A stretch of 64,000 bases of DNA, from the NCBI RefSeq assembly GCF_900111275.1, contig NZ_FOGR01000004.1, positions 558,001-622,000 on the forward strand. The letters are read 5' to 3'. This document shows, in pieces, positions 28,557-36,882 of this stretch. Numbering within the stretch: position 1 is the stretch's first letter; each line of letters begins with the position of its first letter. The notes under the pieces were generated by a model. The model searched no databases and was not told the origin of the DNA. It worked only from the letters and a program-made list of their open reading frames with translations. Both the position numbers and the translations under genes were made by a program. This stretch comes from Rhizobium sp. NFR03. GTDB lineage: Bacteria; Pseudomonadota; Alphaproteobacteria; Rhizobiales; Rhizobiaceae.

Positions 28557-29686
28557 GCGCGGGTTCCTTTCCACACATCGGGATTGAAGACCTTGAAGCG
28601 GCCGTAGAAGGTTTCGCAGAAGAGGATGACGATGAAGAGCGTGCCTTGCAGGGCGACGACCGTGGCATCGGGCAGTCCCATCCGCCGCTGGATCAGCCCG
28701 CCGGATGCCTCCAGCCCGCCGAGCAGGATAGCGATGGGGATGATGGCCAGCGGATTGTGGCGTGCGAGGAAGGCGACGAGGATGCCGGTGTAGCCATAGC
28801 CGGCGGCAAGCGAGGCATTGGCGCTACCCTGCACGGCGGCGACCTCCAGCATTCCGGCGAGCCCCGCGAAGCTGCCGGCGATGGCCGTGAACCCGACGAT
28901 GAGCCGACCGACCGGCAGGCCCTGAATCTGCGCCGCGCGGACATTTCCCCCCGCCATGCGGGCGGCAAAGCCGAAGCGTGTCGCCTCGATGAGGACGTAG
29001 GAGAGGATGCAGGCGATGATGGCGATGACAAGGCCCCAATGGACGTCCATGCCGGGGATGGCGCCGATCATGTATTCGGGCGGCAGAGGCAGGGTGGAGG
29101 GCTTGTTGAGGCTGGCGGGATCGCGCAGCGGTCCTTCGACGAGCTGGTTCATCAGCGCGATGGCGATATAGGAGAGCAGCAGCGACGAGATCGTCTCGTT
29201 GACGCCGCGATAGTGACGCAGGAAGCCGACCGCGCCGATCCAGACGCCCCCGACGACCATGGACGCGAGCGCCATCGCGACGAGCGTCGGATAGGGCGGC
29301 AGAAGGCCGGTGAGCGGCGTGGCAATGGCCGCCGCAGCAACGCCACCGAGCACCAGCGCGCCCTCGCCGCCGATAATGACGAGGCCGAGACGTGCCGGCA
29401 GCGCCACGCAAAGGGCGGTGAGGAGAAGGGGAGCGGCCCGCGACAGGCTGTTCTGGATAGAGAACCAGCTGCCGAAGCCGCCGGTATACATGATCTGGAA
29501 GAGCGCAAGCGGCGACTTGCCGATCGCGAGAATGAAGATCGAGAAGAGCGCCAGACCGGTGACGATCGCTGCAAGGCCGATGACGACGGGCTCCGCCCGC
29601 CGCGCCAGCCATTCGAGCGCCGGGCGGAAGGACGCGGCACCCCCGGAGCCTGCCAACAGCGCAGGATTGTTCGCTTCGACGGTCAT
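28553..29686 (-). CDS. ABC transporter permease (BMP/nucleoside type, YufP-like)
   Basis: A 377-residue permease of the BPD_transp_2 family with an N-terminal tail of about 35 residues before the first helix (VVIGLAAIVTGLALFSIFIL). Typical features are ALPARLGLVIIGGEGALVLGG and the loop ARMAGGNVRAAQIQGLPVGR, given in parts. It forms the channel with the 27630-28556 product. It follows the binding-protein gene by 42 bases. Confidence 0.88.
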   Translation of the reverse strand: MTVEANNPALLAGSGGAASFRPALEWLARRAEPVVIGLAAIVTGLALFSIFILAIGKSPLALFQIMYTGGFGSWFSIQNSLSRAAPLLLTALCVALPARLGLVIIGGEGALVLGGVAAAAIATPLTGLLPPYPTLVAMALASMVVGGVWIGAVGFLRHYRGVNETISSLLLSYIAIALMNQLVEGPLRDPASLNKPSTLPLPPEYMIGAIPGMDVHWGLVIAIIACILSYVLIEATRFGFAARMAGGNVRAAQIQGLPVGRLIVGFTAIAGSFAGLAGMLEVAAVQGSANASLAAGYGYTGILVAFLARHNPLAIIPIAILLGGLEASGGLIQRRMGLPDATVVALQGTLFIVILFCETFYGRFKVFNPDVWKGTRA

Positions 29687-29728
29687 GACGCGTTTCCCTT
29701 TGCTTGGGTTGGCCAGTGGCAGGGGATA

Positions 29729-30862
29729 TCAGGAGGTGGAGCCGACCACGCCCTCGACGAGATAGGCCATGCTTTCCAGATCGATCGCGTCCTCGGCATA
29801 GGCCTTGTCGGCGGCGATCACCGCATTGCCCTTGTTGTCCTTCAGGGGGCCCTTGAATACGGAAAGCTTGCCCGTCATCGCTTCGGCATGGGCTGCCTCG
29901 AAAGCCTTGCGGCCTGCCTCCGGAACACCGGGGCCGAGCGGGCTCATCTTGACGAAGCCATCCTTCAGACCGCCGCGCACGAAGTTTCCAAGCTTCTCGC
30001 CGGCCTGGGCCTTCTGGATGAAGTCGGTGTAGACATTGCCCCAGGCCCATTCGGCGCCCGTCAGATACTTCTCGGGCGCCAGAGGGCTCTGGTTGGCATG
30101 ATAGCCGCAGACGAAAGCGCCCCGACCAGCCGCCGTCTCGACCACGACCTTGGGGCTGTCGACATGGCAGGTGATGACGTCGACGCCTTGGTCCACCAGC
30201 GCATTGGTGGCTTCCGCTTCCTTGATGGCAAGCGACCATTCGCCGGTGAAGATGACCTGGCAGGTGATCGCGGGATCCACCGAGCGGGCGCCCAGCAGGA
30301 ACGCGTTGACGTTTTGCAGCACCTGCGGGATCGGCTTGGCGGCCACGAAGCCGATCTTCTTCGACTTGGAGGCATGCCCGGCGGCGATGCCGTTCAGGTA
30401 CTGGCCCTGATGGATATAGCCGAAATAGGATCCGGTGTTGGCGGGATGCTTGCCCTCCTGCCAAAGGCCACCGCAGTGGCGGAACTGGGTATCGGGATAT
30501 TTGGCCGCCATCGCCAGCATGTGGGGATCGAAGTATCCGAAGGAGGTCGGGAAGATCAGCGCGGCGCCATCGAGGTTGATCATCGACTCCATCGTCTTCT
30601 GGACATCGACTGTCTCGGGTACGTTTTCTTCCTCGACCAGCGTAATGCCCGGCATGGCCTTGATGACGGCCGCACCTTCGGCATGCGCCTGGTTGTAGCC
30701 GTAGTCATCCTTGGGGCCGACATAGATGAAGCCGACGGTCAGCGCTTCCTGCGCGAAGGCGGCTGACCCCATCAGGCCCGGCACGGCGCTTGCCGCAAGG
30801 CCGGCGGCGGAGGCCTGGAGAAAATGGCGGCGGTTCATGGAAAAGCGGTTGGTCATCATCAT
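29729..30862 (-). CDS. BMP-family ABC substrate-binding protein, Tat-exported
   Basis: A 377-residue periplasmic binding protein of the basic membrane protein (PnrA/Med) family. The signal has a twin-arginine motif NRRHFLQAS, followed by a hydrophobic stretch ending GSAAFA. The mature part begins QEALTVGFIYVGPKDDYGYN, the classic BMP opening, and contains FGYFDPHMLAMAAKYPD. Three ATG codons lie in a row at 30862, 30859 and 30856 after GGGGAAC. Spacing favours 30856, but 30862 is given. No lipobox Cys is seen. It is the first gene of the cyanurate/biuret operon. BMP proteins usually bind nucleosides or purines, and a cyanurate-like ring or ureide is a plausible mimic. Confidence 0.88.
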   Translation of the reverse strand: MMMTNRFSMNRRHFLQASAAGLAASAVPGLMGSAAFAQEALTVGFIYVGPKDDYGYNQAHAEGAAVIKAMPGITLVEEENVPETVDVQKTMESMINLDGAALIFPTSFGYFDPHMLAMAAKYPDTQFRHCGGLWQEGKHPANTGSYFGYIHQGQYLNGIAAGHASKSKKIGFVAAKPIPQVLQNVNAFLLGARSVDPAITCQVIFTGEWSLAIKEAEATNALVDQGVDVITCHVDSPKVVVETAAGRGAFVCGYHANQSPLAPEKYLTGAEWAWGNVYTDFIQKAQAGEKLGNFVRGGLKDGFVKMSPLGPGVPEAGRKAFEAAHAEAMTGKLSVFKGPLKDNKGNAVIAADKAYAEDAIDLESMAYLVEGVVGSTS

Positions 30863-30905
30863 GTTCCCCGTGCGGCGCTGGGCCGATGGCTGTTGGACAT
30901 AAAAG

Positions 30906-31158
30906 TGTATGCAATGACCGTGCCACCCGGTAACCATCTGTAAACATTAGACCCCGTTATGGGATCGCAACAGGACTGCGGAAAGTGCATGCAGTTTTAA
31001 AATGATTTGCCTATTTTTACGGCTCTGCGAGCCTTTCAGGCTGTTCCATGTGCGCGTTACCGGGGTCAGTTCATGAAAACCGACGCAACTGTCATGTTTT
31101 CAATGTCTTAAACAGACGATTGACATGGCCGCGCCGGACCGTCATCTGTATGCAGTGA
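30906..31158. promoter_or_regulatory. divergent promoter region with repeated TGYATGCA motif
   Basis: The 318-bp region between the BMP gene and the GntR gene holds TGTATGCAATGA at 30906-30917, TGCATGCA (perfect palindrome) at 30986-30993 and TGTATGCAGTGA at 31147-31158. The outer copies lie 44 bases from the BMP start and 23 bases from the GntR start. FCD-type GntR regulators bind such short TGTATGCA-like sites, so these are likely operators for the 31181 product. Promoter boxes were not resolved with confidence, although TTGACA occurs at about 31120. Confidence 0.6.
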
Positions 31159-31180
31159 TGAGAATGGCATTGAGACGAAC

Positions 31181-32047
31181 GTGACGCAGGCAAAACGGAA
31201 GACCGTCACACGCACCGGAACGACCGTCGAGCAGATGGTGCGCGCGATCGCCGATATGATCGTGACCGGCATGATGGTGCCCGGGGAGCGGCTGGACGAG
31301 CTGTCTCTGGCGACACGCTTCGATGTCTCGCGAACGCCGGTGCGGGAAGCCCTGCGGGAACTCGGCGCCATGGGGCTGGTCGGCCGCGAGCCGAACCGCA
31401 GCGCGATCGTGACGACTGTGGAGGAGGCCCATCTTCATGCGATGTTCGAGGCGATGGCGGAACTCGAAGGGATCTGCGCCCGGCTTTCCGCAGCGCGCAT
31501 GACGGCAGACGAGCGGCATGCCCTCGAACACGAGCACCGCACCTCGATGCAGCTCGTGCGTTCGGGCGTGCCCGAGGACTATGCCGCCTATAATACCGAG
31601 TTTCACAACCGGCTCTACCGCGGCGCTCATAACGACCACCTTTTCGAACTGGCGACGCAGACCCGCGCAAGGCTTGCACCGTTTCGCCGCGCGCAGTTCC
31701 GTCTTTCGGGCCGGTTGTCGAAATCCTACGAGGAACATGACCGCATCGTCACCGCCATCCTGCGGGCCGACACGACCGCTGCCGGAAAGGCAGCCTTTGA
31801 TCATGTCTCGATCGTCAGCGATGCCAGTATCGTATTCGCCGCGACACGCGGCGAACACCGAGAGAGATGCTTCGAGCGATTACGCCAGGCCGTCGATCAC
31901 CAGCCCGGAGAGGCTCGCCTTGGCGCGGCTCTTCAACTCGGCGACGCGGGCGGTGACGGCATTGACGTCGGTGAGGATCGTGCCCTTTTCCAGCATCAGG
32001 ACGCCGACGCTGCACCGCATCAGAGGATAGGCCTGCTCGACACCTGA
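31181..32047 (+). CDS. GntR family transcriptional regulator (FCD subfamily)
   Basis: A 288-residue regulator starting at GTG 31181. An in-frame ATG is not available nearby. Residues 12-75 form a winged helix (VPGERLDELSLATRFDVSRT and PVREALRELGAMGLV). Residues 85-215 form the FCD all-helical ligand domain with metal-type His positions (FHNRLYRGAHN, HDRIVTAI). Known FCD proteins end soon after a segment like VSIVSDASIVFAATRG, but here the frame runs on for about 56 residues over the 3' end of the convergent gene. It probably controls the cyanurate/biuret operon and itself. The extended tail looks like a lost stop codon and may be non-functional. Confidence 0.87.
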   Translation: MTQAKRKTVTRTGTTVEQMVRAIADMIVTGMMVPGERLDELSLATRFDVSRTPVREALRELGAMGLVGREPNRSAIVTTVEEAHLHAMFEAMAELEGICARLSAARMTADERHALEHEHRTSMQLVRSGVPEDYAAYNTEFHNRLYRGAHNDHLFELATQTRARLAPFRRAQFRLSGRLSKSYEEHDRIVTAILRADTTAAGKAAFDHVSIVSDASIVFAATRGEHRERCFERLRQAVDHQPGEARLGAALQLGDAGGDGIDVGEDRALFQHQDADAAPHQRIGLLDT

Positions 32048-33673
32048 GCGGCCGTACCCCATGATGAAGCCACGCTTGCGATCGTCGTCCGAGTAGAGCT
32101 CCTCCACCCCGCTTTTGAAGGCGCCGAGCAGCCGCGTCAGCATGTCGTCCACCTTGCTCTCCGGCAGGTCCGACAGGCCGACGAAGAAGTCGTCGCCTCC
32201 GACATGGCCGATGAAATCGCCGTCGCCGATGAAGTGGCGGCGCAGAAGCGCCGAAAACAGCGTGATGGCGGCGTCGCCACGATGAAAGCCGTACTGGTCG
32301 TTGAACGGTTTGAAATTATCGAAGTCGCAATAGCAGAAGAAGCGGGTGTGGTCGCCGTCGAGCATGGATTCGTGAACATGGTCGCGGATGGCGCGGTTGC
32401 CGGGCAGGCCGCTCAAGGGGTTCTGGTCGCGCGCGAATTTCAGTTGCTTCTCGCTGATGATGCGCAGCAGAGAGGCAGAAGACAGGATGCCGGCATAGCG
32501 CATGTTCTCGGTCAGGATCAGGCAATCGCTGCCGTTCGCGCCGGTGAAGATGTCGAGCATCTCATGGGCCGGCATATTCACATCGGCAACCGGTGCCGGC
32601 GTGACGAAGCTGGAGATGCGGCGCTGGTAGACCCGGTTTTGCAGGAGATCGCGCCCGAACGGGTGGTAGATCATCTCCTTCAGGTGATATTCGTGAATGA
32701 CGCCCCGGGGTTCGTCATTGGCGTTCAGCACCGGAAAGAAGGCCTGCTGGGGCGAGGTCCGGAAAAGCTCGAAGATCGTTTCGAGCTTTGCGCTTTCCTG
32801 CACGGTCGGGAGATGCTCGACCTGCCGGCGGATCAGCACGCTGTCGGCCGAGGCGGTCCGCCGCTTGGTATCGTCGGCCTGCGCGAGGTGCGGATAGCTG
32901 ACCTTCAGATCCGCATGGCAGACGGTCGGCATGGCCACGAAATAGCCCTGCAGCAAATCGCAGCCGAGATCGCGGCAGACGTGAAACTCCGCCTCGGTCT
33001 CCACGCCTTCGGCGATGACGCGCGCGCCGAGCTTGTGCGCCATCGTCACGATGTGCCGGACCAGTTGCCGGTTTCGCGGAAGGCTTTCGATGTGGGACAC
33101 GAAGTGACGGTCGATCTTGACGTAATCGACGTCCGCATTGGACAGGAGCTTCAGGCCGCTGAAGCCGACGCCGAAATCGTCGATCGCCAGCTTGAAGCCG
33201 TGCTGCCGCAACCGGTCGAGAAGCGTGTCGAACGCGGCGATCGTCTCGTTGTCGTGTCGCTCGGACAGTTCGAAGCAGATGCTGGAAGGCGGGATGCCGA
33301 CGCGCTTGAGATGGGCATCGAGCCGGTGGAGGATCGCCTCGTCATCCGCGCCGACCAGCCGCGTATCGAAATTGACGAAGAGGGTGCGCTGCTCGAAGCC
33401 CGGCAGCGCGGCGAACGCCGCAAGCGCCCGGCTGATGACCATGTGCTCCAGGGCCAGAAGCTCGCCATTCTCATGCGCCCGGTCGAGAAGCGCCAGCGGC
33501 GAGCCGAAGCCAAGCCGGTCGAAGCCGCGCATCAGGGACTCGTAACCGAAGCAAGTCCCGGTCGTCGCCTCGACGATCGGCTGCAAGGCGGTCTCGACGA
33601 CGAGCTTGGACAGGGTCACGATCTGGTCGCGGCCGAGATGACGGGGCGAAAACGTTTCGAGAAGGGCACTCAC
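31880..33673 (-). CDS. cyclic-di-GMP protein with EAL-CBS-GGDEF order
   Basis: About 597 residues from GTG 33673, which has GGAGACC upstream; a TTG at 33694 is the alternative. The N-terminal EAL domain keeps the phosphodiesterase residues: Glu45 (YESLMR), Asn100 (FVNFD), Glu134 (ELSER), Asp164-Asp165 (DDFGVGFSG), Lys185, Glu221 (EGVET) and Gln241. A CBS-like pair spans about 275-410. The C-terminal GGDEF domain has GGDDF (491-495) in place of GG[DE]EF. No membrane segments are seen, so it is cytosolic. EAL first and GGDEF last reverses the usual order. It overlaps the convergent GntR frame by 168 bases at the 3' end. Confidence 0.9.
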   Translation of the reverse strand: MSALLETFSPRHLGRDQIVTLSKLVVETALQPIVEATTGTCFGYESLMRGFDRLGFGSPLALLDRAHENGELLALEHMVISRALAAFAALPGFEQRTLFVNFDTRLVGADDEAILHRLDAHLKRVGIPPSSICFELSERHDNETIAAFDTLLDRLRQHGFKLAIDDFGVGFSGLKLLSNADVDYVKIDRHFVSHIESLPRNRQLVRHIVTMAHKLGARVIAEGVETEAEFHVCRDLGCDLLQGYFVAMPTVCHADLKVSYPHLAQADDTKRRTASADSVLIRRQVEHLPTVQESAKLETIFELFRTSPQQAFFPVLNANDEPRGVIHEYHLKEMIYHPFGRDLLQNRVYQRRISSFVTPAPVADVNMPAHEMLDIFTGANGSDCLILTENMRYAGILSSASLLRIISEKQLKFARDQNPLSGLPGNRAIRDHVHESMLDGDHTRFFCYCDFDNFKPFNDQYGFHRGDAAITLFSALLRRHFIGDGDFIGHVGGDDFFVGLSDLPESKVDDMLTRLLGAFKSGVEELYSDDDRKRGFIMGYGRSGVEQAYPLMRCSVGVLMLEKGTILTDVNAVTARVAELKSRAKASLSGLVIDGLA

Positions 33674-33801
33674 CGGCGGTCTCCAGGACGACAACTGTGC
33701 CGACCATCGCAGGGGAGTTTAAACGTTTGGTTTGCGCAGAATGACAGTTTTATGAAGAAGCATGGCACGTTACATGATCTCGGGACGGGGCCACGCAGAT
33801 G

Positions 33802-34602
33802 TCACGGCCCGGCACAGGGCCCGGCGCGCGCCGTCCGCGTCTCGCCGACCTCGGCCGCATAGGCGCGAAAGCCGTTCTCGTCGAGCTGGATGATGCGATA
33901 GCAGGGGTTGCCGGCGGTCCAGAACGGATCGGGCGCGTCGATATCGGTGACGAATTTGTGGGAACAGGCCTGACCGGAGCTATAGGCGATGCCCGTCGCG
34001 CTGGTGCCTGCCAGAGGCACATGGATGTGCCCGAAGACGATGTGACGAATGCCGGCGGGGTGGGTTGCGAGCCGTTGCAGCAGAAGGCCATCATCATGCA
34101 TCTCGATATTCTCGAAATGCGCGATGCCCGAGTGAACCGGGGGATGATGCACAAAGACGGTGACCGGCTTTTCGCCGGCGTTGCCAAGAGCGTCATCCAG
34201 CCAGGCGAGGCGCTGGGTGTCGTATATACCGCCGATGATGCCGGCCCCGTGGCTGTCGAGAAAGAGCAGGCGGCCGAACGGCGTATCGAGATGGGACTGG
34301 ATGAACCCGTTCTCATCGCGCGGCTGTTCCGGGAAGGCGGCGGTGAAAGCCGGGCGCGCATCGTGATTGCCGAGCAGCAGCCGGATGTCGCAGGTGAAGG
34401 GAGAGAGGATCTCGCGCAAAAGCGCATAGGCCTCTGGATCGCCGTCGTTGCAGAGATCGCCGGTGATGACGAGCAGGTGTGGATCCCCATGCTTCTCCAG
34501 AATATCGGCGACGGCAGCTCTCAGATGGACCTCGGGATCGACGCCGTGAACGGTCGCGCCCGGAGGCAGCAGATGCGTGTCGGTCAGCTGGATGATTTTC
34601 AT
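33802..34602 (-). CDS. metallophosphoesterase, GpdQ/CpdA-like phosphodiesterase
   Basis: A 266-residue calcineurin-like class III phosphodiesterase. Binuclear metal ligands are Asp8 and His10 (LTDTHLLPPG), Asp49 (ITGDLCNDG), Asn79 and His80 (LLGNHD), His152-His153 (VHHPPVH) and GHIH (192, 194). GpdQ from Enterobacter cleaves glycerophosphodiesters and CpdA cleaves cAMP; both share this layout. Being the last gene of an Ugp-like importer operon favours glycerophosphodiesters. It follows the binding-protein gene by 85 bases, with a strong hairpin between. Confidence 0.85.
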   Translation of the reverse strand: MKIIQLTDTHLLPPGATVHGVDPEVHLRAAVADILEKHGDPHLLVITGDLCNDGDPEAYALLREILSPFTCDIRLLLGNHDARPAFTAAFPEQPRDENGFIQSHLDTPFGRLLFLDSHGAGIIGGIYDTQRLAWLDDALGNAGEKPVTVFVHHPPVHSGIAHFENIEMHDDGLLLQRLATHPAGIRHIVFGHIHVPLAGTSATGIAYSSGQACSHKFVTDIDAPDPFWTAGNPCYRIIQLDENGFRAYAAEVGETRTARAGPCAGP

Positions 34603-34629
34603 GGGTCAAGCGCCTTGTCGGGAAAGGGA

Positions 34630-34659
34630 ACGGCTGCGGAGGCAGGGCTCCGCAGCCGT
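34630..34659 (-). terminator. stem-loop between binding-protein and phosphodiesterase genes
   Basis: A perfect 12-bp stem (ACGGCTGCGGAG at 34630-34641 with 34648-34659) and a 6-base loop lie 28 bases past the SBP stop. There is no T-run after it on the minus strand (TTCCCTTTCCC), so it is more likely an mRNA-stabilising or attenuating element than a full terminator. Confidence 0.65.
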
Positions 34660-34687
34660 CGGTGTTTCAAGCTGGCAGCGTGCCGGA

Positions 34688-35983
34688 TCAGTTCATCAGG
34701 CCGTTGGTCTGCGCGACGATCTGGCTGAGGCCTTCCTCAGGCGTGACCTCGCCCCGCATGACGGTGCCGATGATGTCACGCTGGGTGCGCCAGATCCGCA
34801 CCGAGTCGCCGCCGGGATAGCCGGCCCAGGGAAGCGACCGCTCGGCCTGCAGCGAGGCCGTCTTGATGTTCGGGTTCTCGGTGTAATACGGCGCGAGATA
34901 GTCCGGGCCGGTCGCCAGCTTGTTCGTCGGCAGGTAGCCGGTGATGCGCACGATGAGGTTCTGCGCTTCGGGACCGGTGATCCACTTCAGGTACTTCCAG
35001 GCGGCATCCTGCCGGGCCTTGTCCTGCGTCAGAATGACGGCGGAGTTGCCGCCCGTGGGCACGCCGCCCTTTTCCGCATTGTCGAGCGGGAAGGTCGCGG
35101 TCTTCAGCTCGAAGCGATCGCCGACCAGCCCCTGGATCGTCTGCACATGGGCGGGCGTCGAGAAGATGAAGCCGGTGAGGCCCGCGCCGAACTGCTGGCG
35201 CGACTGGTCCCAGTCGAGCAGCGTCTGGCCGCCATCGGTGACGAAGCGGCGTGCGAGTTTCAGCGCATTGAGGCCGATCTCGTTGTCGAAGGCAACCGTC
35301 TTGGTGGCGGGATCGACCAGATGTCCGCCCTGCTGGAAGATCAGCGACTGCCAGAGCCAGTCGTCCGGCCAGCCGTTGATGTCGTAGCCCATGCCGGCGA
35401 TCTTCGGGTCGAGTGCGTGGATCTTGGCAGCCAGCGCAATGATGTCCTCGAAGGTCTTCGGCATGTTGTCGGGATCGCCACCGGCTTTGCGCACCAGTTC
35501 GGCATTCACATACATGATCGGCGAGGATGCGTTGACCGGCAGGCCGTACTGCTTGCCGTCCACCTGCCCGAGCGCCGACATCTTCGGGCTGTAGTTCTTC
35601 TCGAGGAAGGCCGCGCCGCCTTCGGCCTCGATGAAGGGACCGAGATCCGTGATCTGGTTGCGCGGCGCCAGCGTGTGCACCAGTTCGCCGGTCAGATTGT
35701 AGCCGGAGAAATAGACGTCGGGCAGGTTGCCGGTAACGGCTGCGCGCAGCACCTGCTGCTGACCTTCATTGTAGCCGGAAGCGGGCGCGAGAAAATTGAT
35801 CTTGATCGTCGGGTTGTTCTTCATGAACGTATCGGCCAGCGGCTGATGGAATTTTGTAAAGCCGGGCAGGTTGTAAAGCACGTTCAGCGTGATCTCGTCG
35901 CTGGCGGAAGCGGCCGTGCTGAGGCCGGCCATGGCAAGGCCAAAGACGAGGCCGCGGATGGCGGTGCGTCGGGTCAGGGTCAT
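34688..35983 (-). CDS. ABC transporter substrate-binding protein (UgpB-like)
   Basis: A 431-residue family-1 extracellular solute-binding protein. Its signal peptide has a twin-arginine-like start (LTRRTAIRGLVFGLA) and cleavage near ASASDE. The mature region contains PDVYFSGYN, ASSPIMYVNAELVRKAG and GMGYDINGWPDDWLWQSL, typical of glycerol-3-phosphate/sugar binders. It lies after the two permease genes, where the ATPase gene comes first. GGAGAC precedes its ATG. Together with the phosphodiesterase this suggests a glycerophosphodiester or sugar-phosphate ligand. Confidence 0.88.
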   Translation of the reverse strand: MTLTRRTAIRGLVFGLAMAGLSTAASASDEITLNVLYNLPGFTKFHQPLADTFMKNNPTIKINFLAPASGYNEGQQQVLRAAVTGNLPDVYFSGYNLTGELVHTLAPRNQITDLGPFIEAEGGAAFLEKNYSPKMSALGQVDGKQYGLPVNASSPIMYVNAELVRKAGGDPDNMPKTFEDIIALAAKIHALDPKIAGMGYDINGWPDDWLWQSLIFQQGGHLVDPATKTVAFDNEIGLNALKLARRFVTDGGQTLLDWDQSRQQFGAGLTGFIFSTPAHVQTIQGLVGDRFELKTATFPLDNAEKGGVPTGGNSAVILTQDKARQDAAWKYLKWITGPEAQNLIVRITGYLPTNKLATGPDYLAPYYTENPNIKTASLQAERSLPWAGYPGGDSVRIWRTQRDIIGTVMRGEVTPEEGLSQIVAQTNGLMN

Positions 35984-36060
35984 CGAAGTCTCCTTGGGGA
36001 CGTGCGGTATCGGGAGGTTTGGGAGGTCGGGTTAAGGCAGGAGGGGCGGTTCGGGCGGCG

Positions 36061-36882
36061 TCACTTGACGCCGGTCATGGTGATGCCCGCGATGAAGTGC
36101 CGCCGTACGAGAAGGAAGCAGATCAGCATGGGGGCGGTGATGAGCGTGGCGCCGGCCATCAGCGCGCCGTAGTTGGCGCCGGTCTCGACATCGGAGAAGA
36201 ACAGCATGCCGAGCGGCGGCGGCGCGAGGTTGGTGTCGGACACGACGATCATCGGCCAGTAGAGATCGTTCCAGTGCGCGACGAGGGAGAAGACCGTGAA
36301 GGCGGCGAGCGACGGCAGCGAGCCGCGCAGGACGAGACGCCAGCAGATCTCCAGTTCCGAGAAGCCGTCGAGCCGTGCCGCCTCGATGATCTCGTTCGGA
36401 TAGCTGCGGAAGGACTGGTGGAAGAGGAAAATGGCGAAGACCGAGAGAAAGAACGGCGCCATCATCGCGAAATAGGTGTTGAGCAGCTCGGCCTTGGCAA
36501 GCCCGACGAAGAGCGGCAGCGCCAGCGCCTGGATGGGCACGCAGAGGGCCGCGATGACCAGCGACAGAAGCAGCCGGCGGCCCGGAAAGCGCAGCTTGGC
36601 CAGAGCATAGGCGGCGGGAACAGCGGTGAGCACCTGCACGATGAGAATGCCGAGACAGACGATCACGCCGTTCAGCATGAACCGGCCCATCGGAACCTGA
36701 CCGGCAGCGCGCGCGTAATTCTCGACGGCGTCGAACGTTTTGGGGATCGGCCAGAGAGAGACGTCGAAGATCTCGGCCGGCGAGCGGATGGAGGTCAGCA
36801 CCATCCAGTAGAAGGGCAGCAGCATGAAGACGGCGCCCAGCGCCAGAACGGCATGCGGGGTGAATTTGCGCAGAGCGGTCAT
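36061..36882 (-). CDS. ABC transporter permease (UgpE/MalG type)
   Basis: A 273-residue membrane protein with six helices; the first is AVLALGAVFMLLPFYWMVLT. The EAA loop reads EAARLDGFSELEICWRLVLRG. The start at 36882 overlaps the TGA of the preceding permease by one base (TGATG). The longer frame to 37884 is an antisense-frame shadow of that permease. It forms the channel with the 36882-37811 product. Confidence 0.88.
   Translation of the reverse strand: MTALRKFTPHAVLALGAVFMLLPFYWMVLTSIRSPAEIFDVSLWPIPKTFDAVENYARAAGQVPMGRFMLNGVIVCLGILIVQVLTAVPAAYALAKLRFPGRRLLLSLVIAALCVPIQALALPLFVGLAKAELLNTYFAMMAPFFLSVFAIFLFHQSFRSYPNEIIEAARLDGFSELEICWRLVLRGSLPSLAAFTVFSLVAHWNDLYWPMIVVSDTNLAPPPLGMLFFSDVETGANYGALMAGATLITAPMLICFLLVRRHFIAGITMTGVK

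Noticed and set aside
28646-30766. 706-residue plus-strand frame
   Set aside because: Antisense to the BMP permease and binding-protein genes, which are well supported.
32204-33862. 552-residue plus-strand frame
   Set aside because: Antisense to the EAL-CBS-GGDEF gene; no domains.
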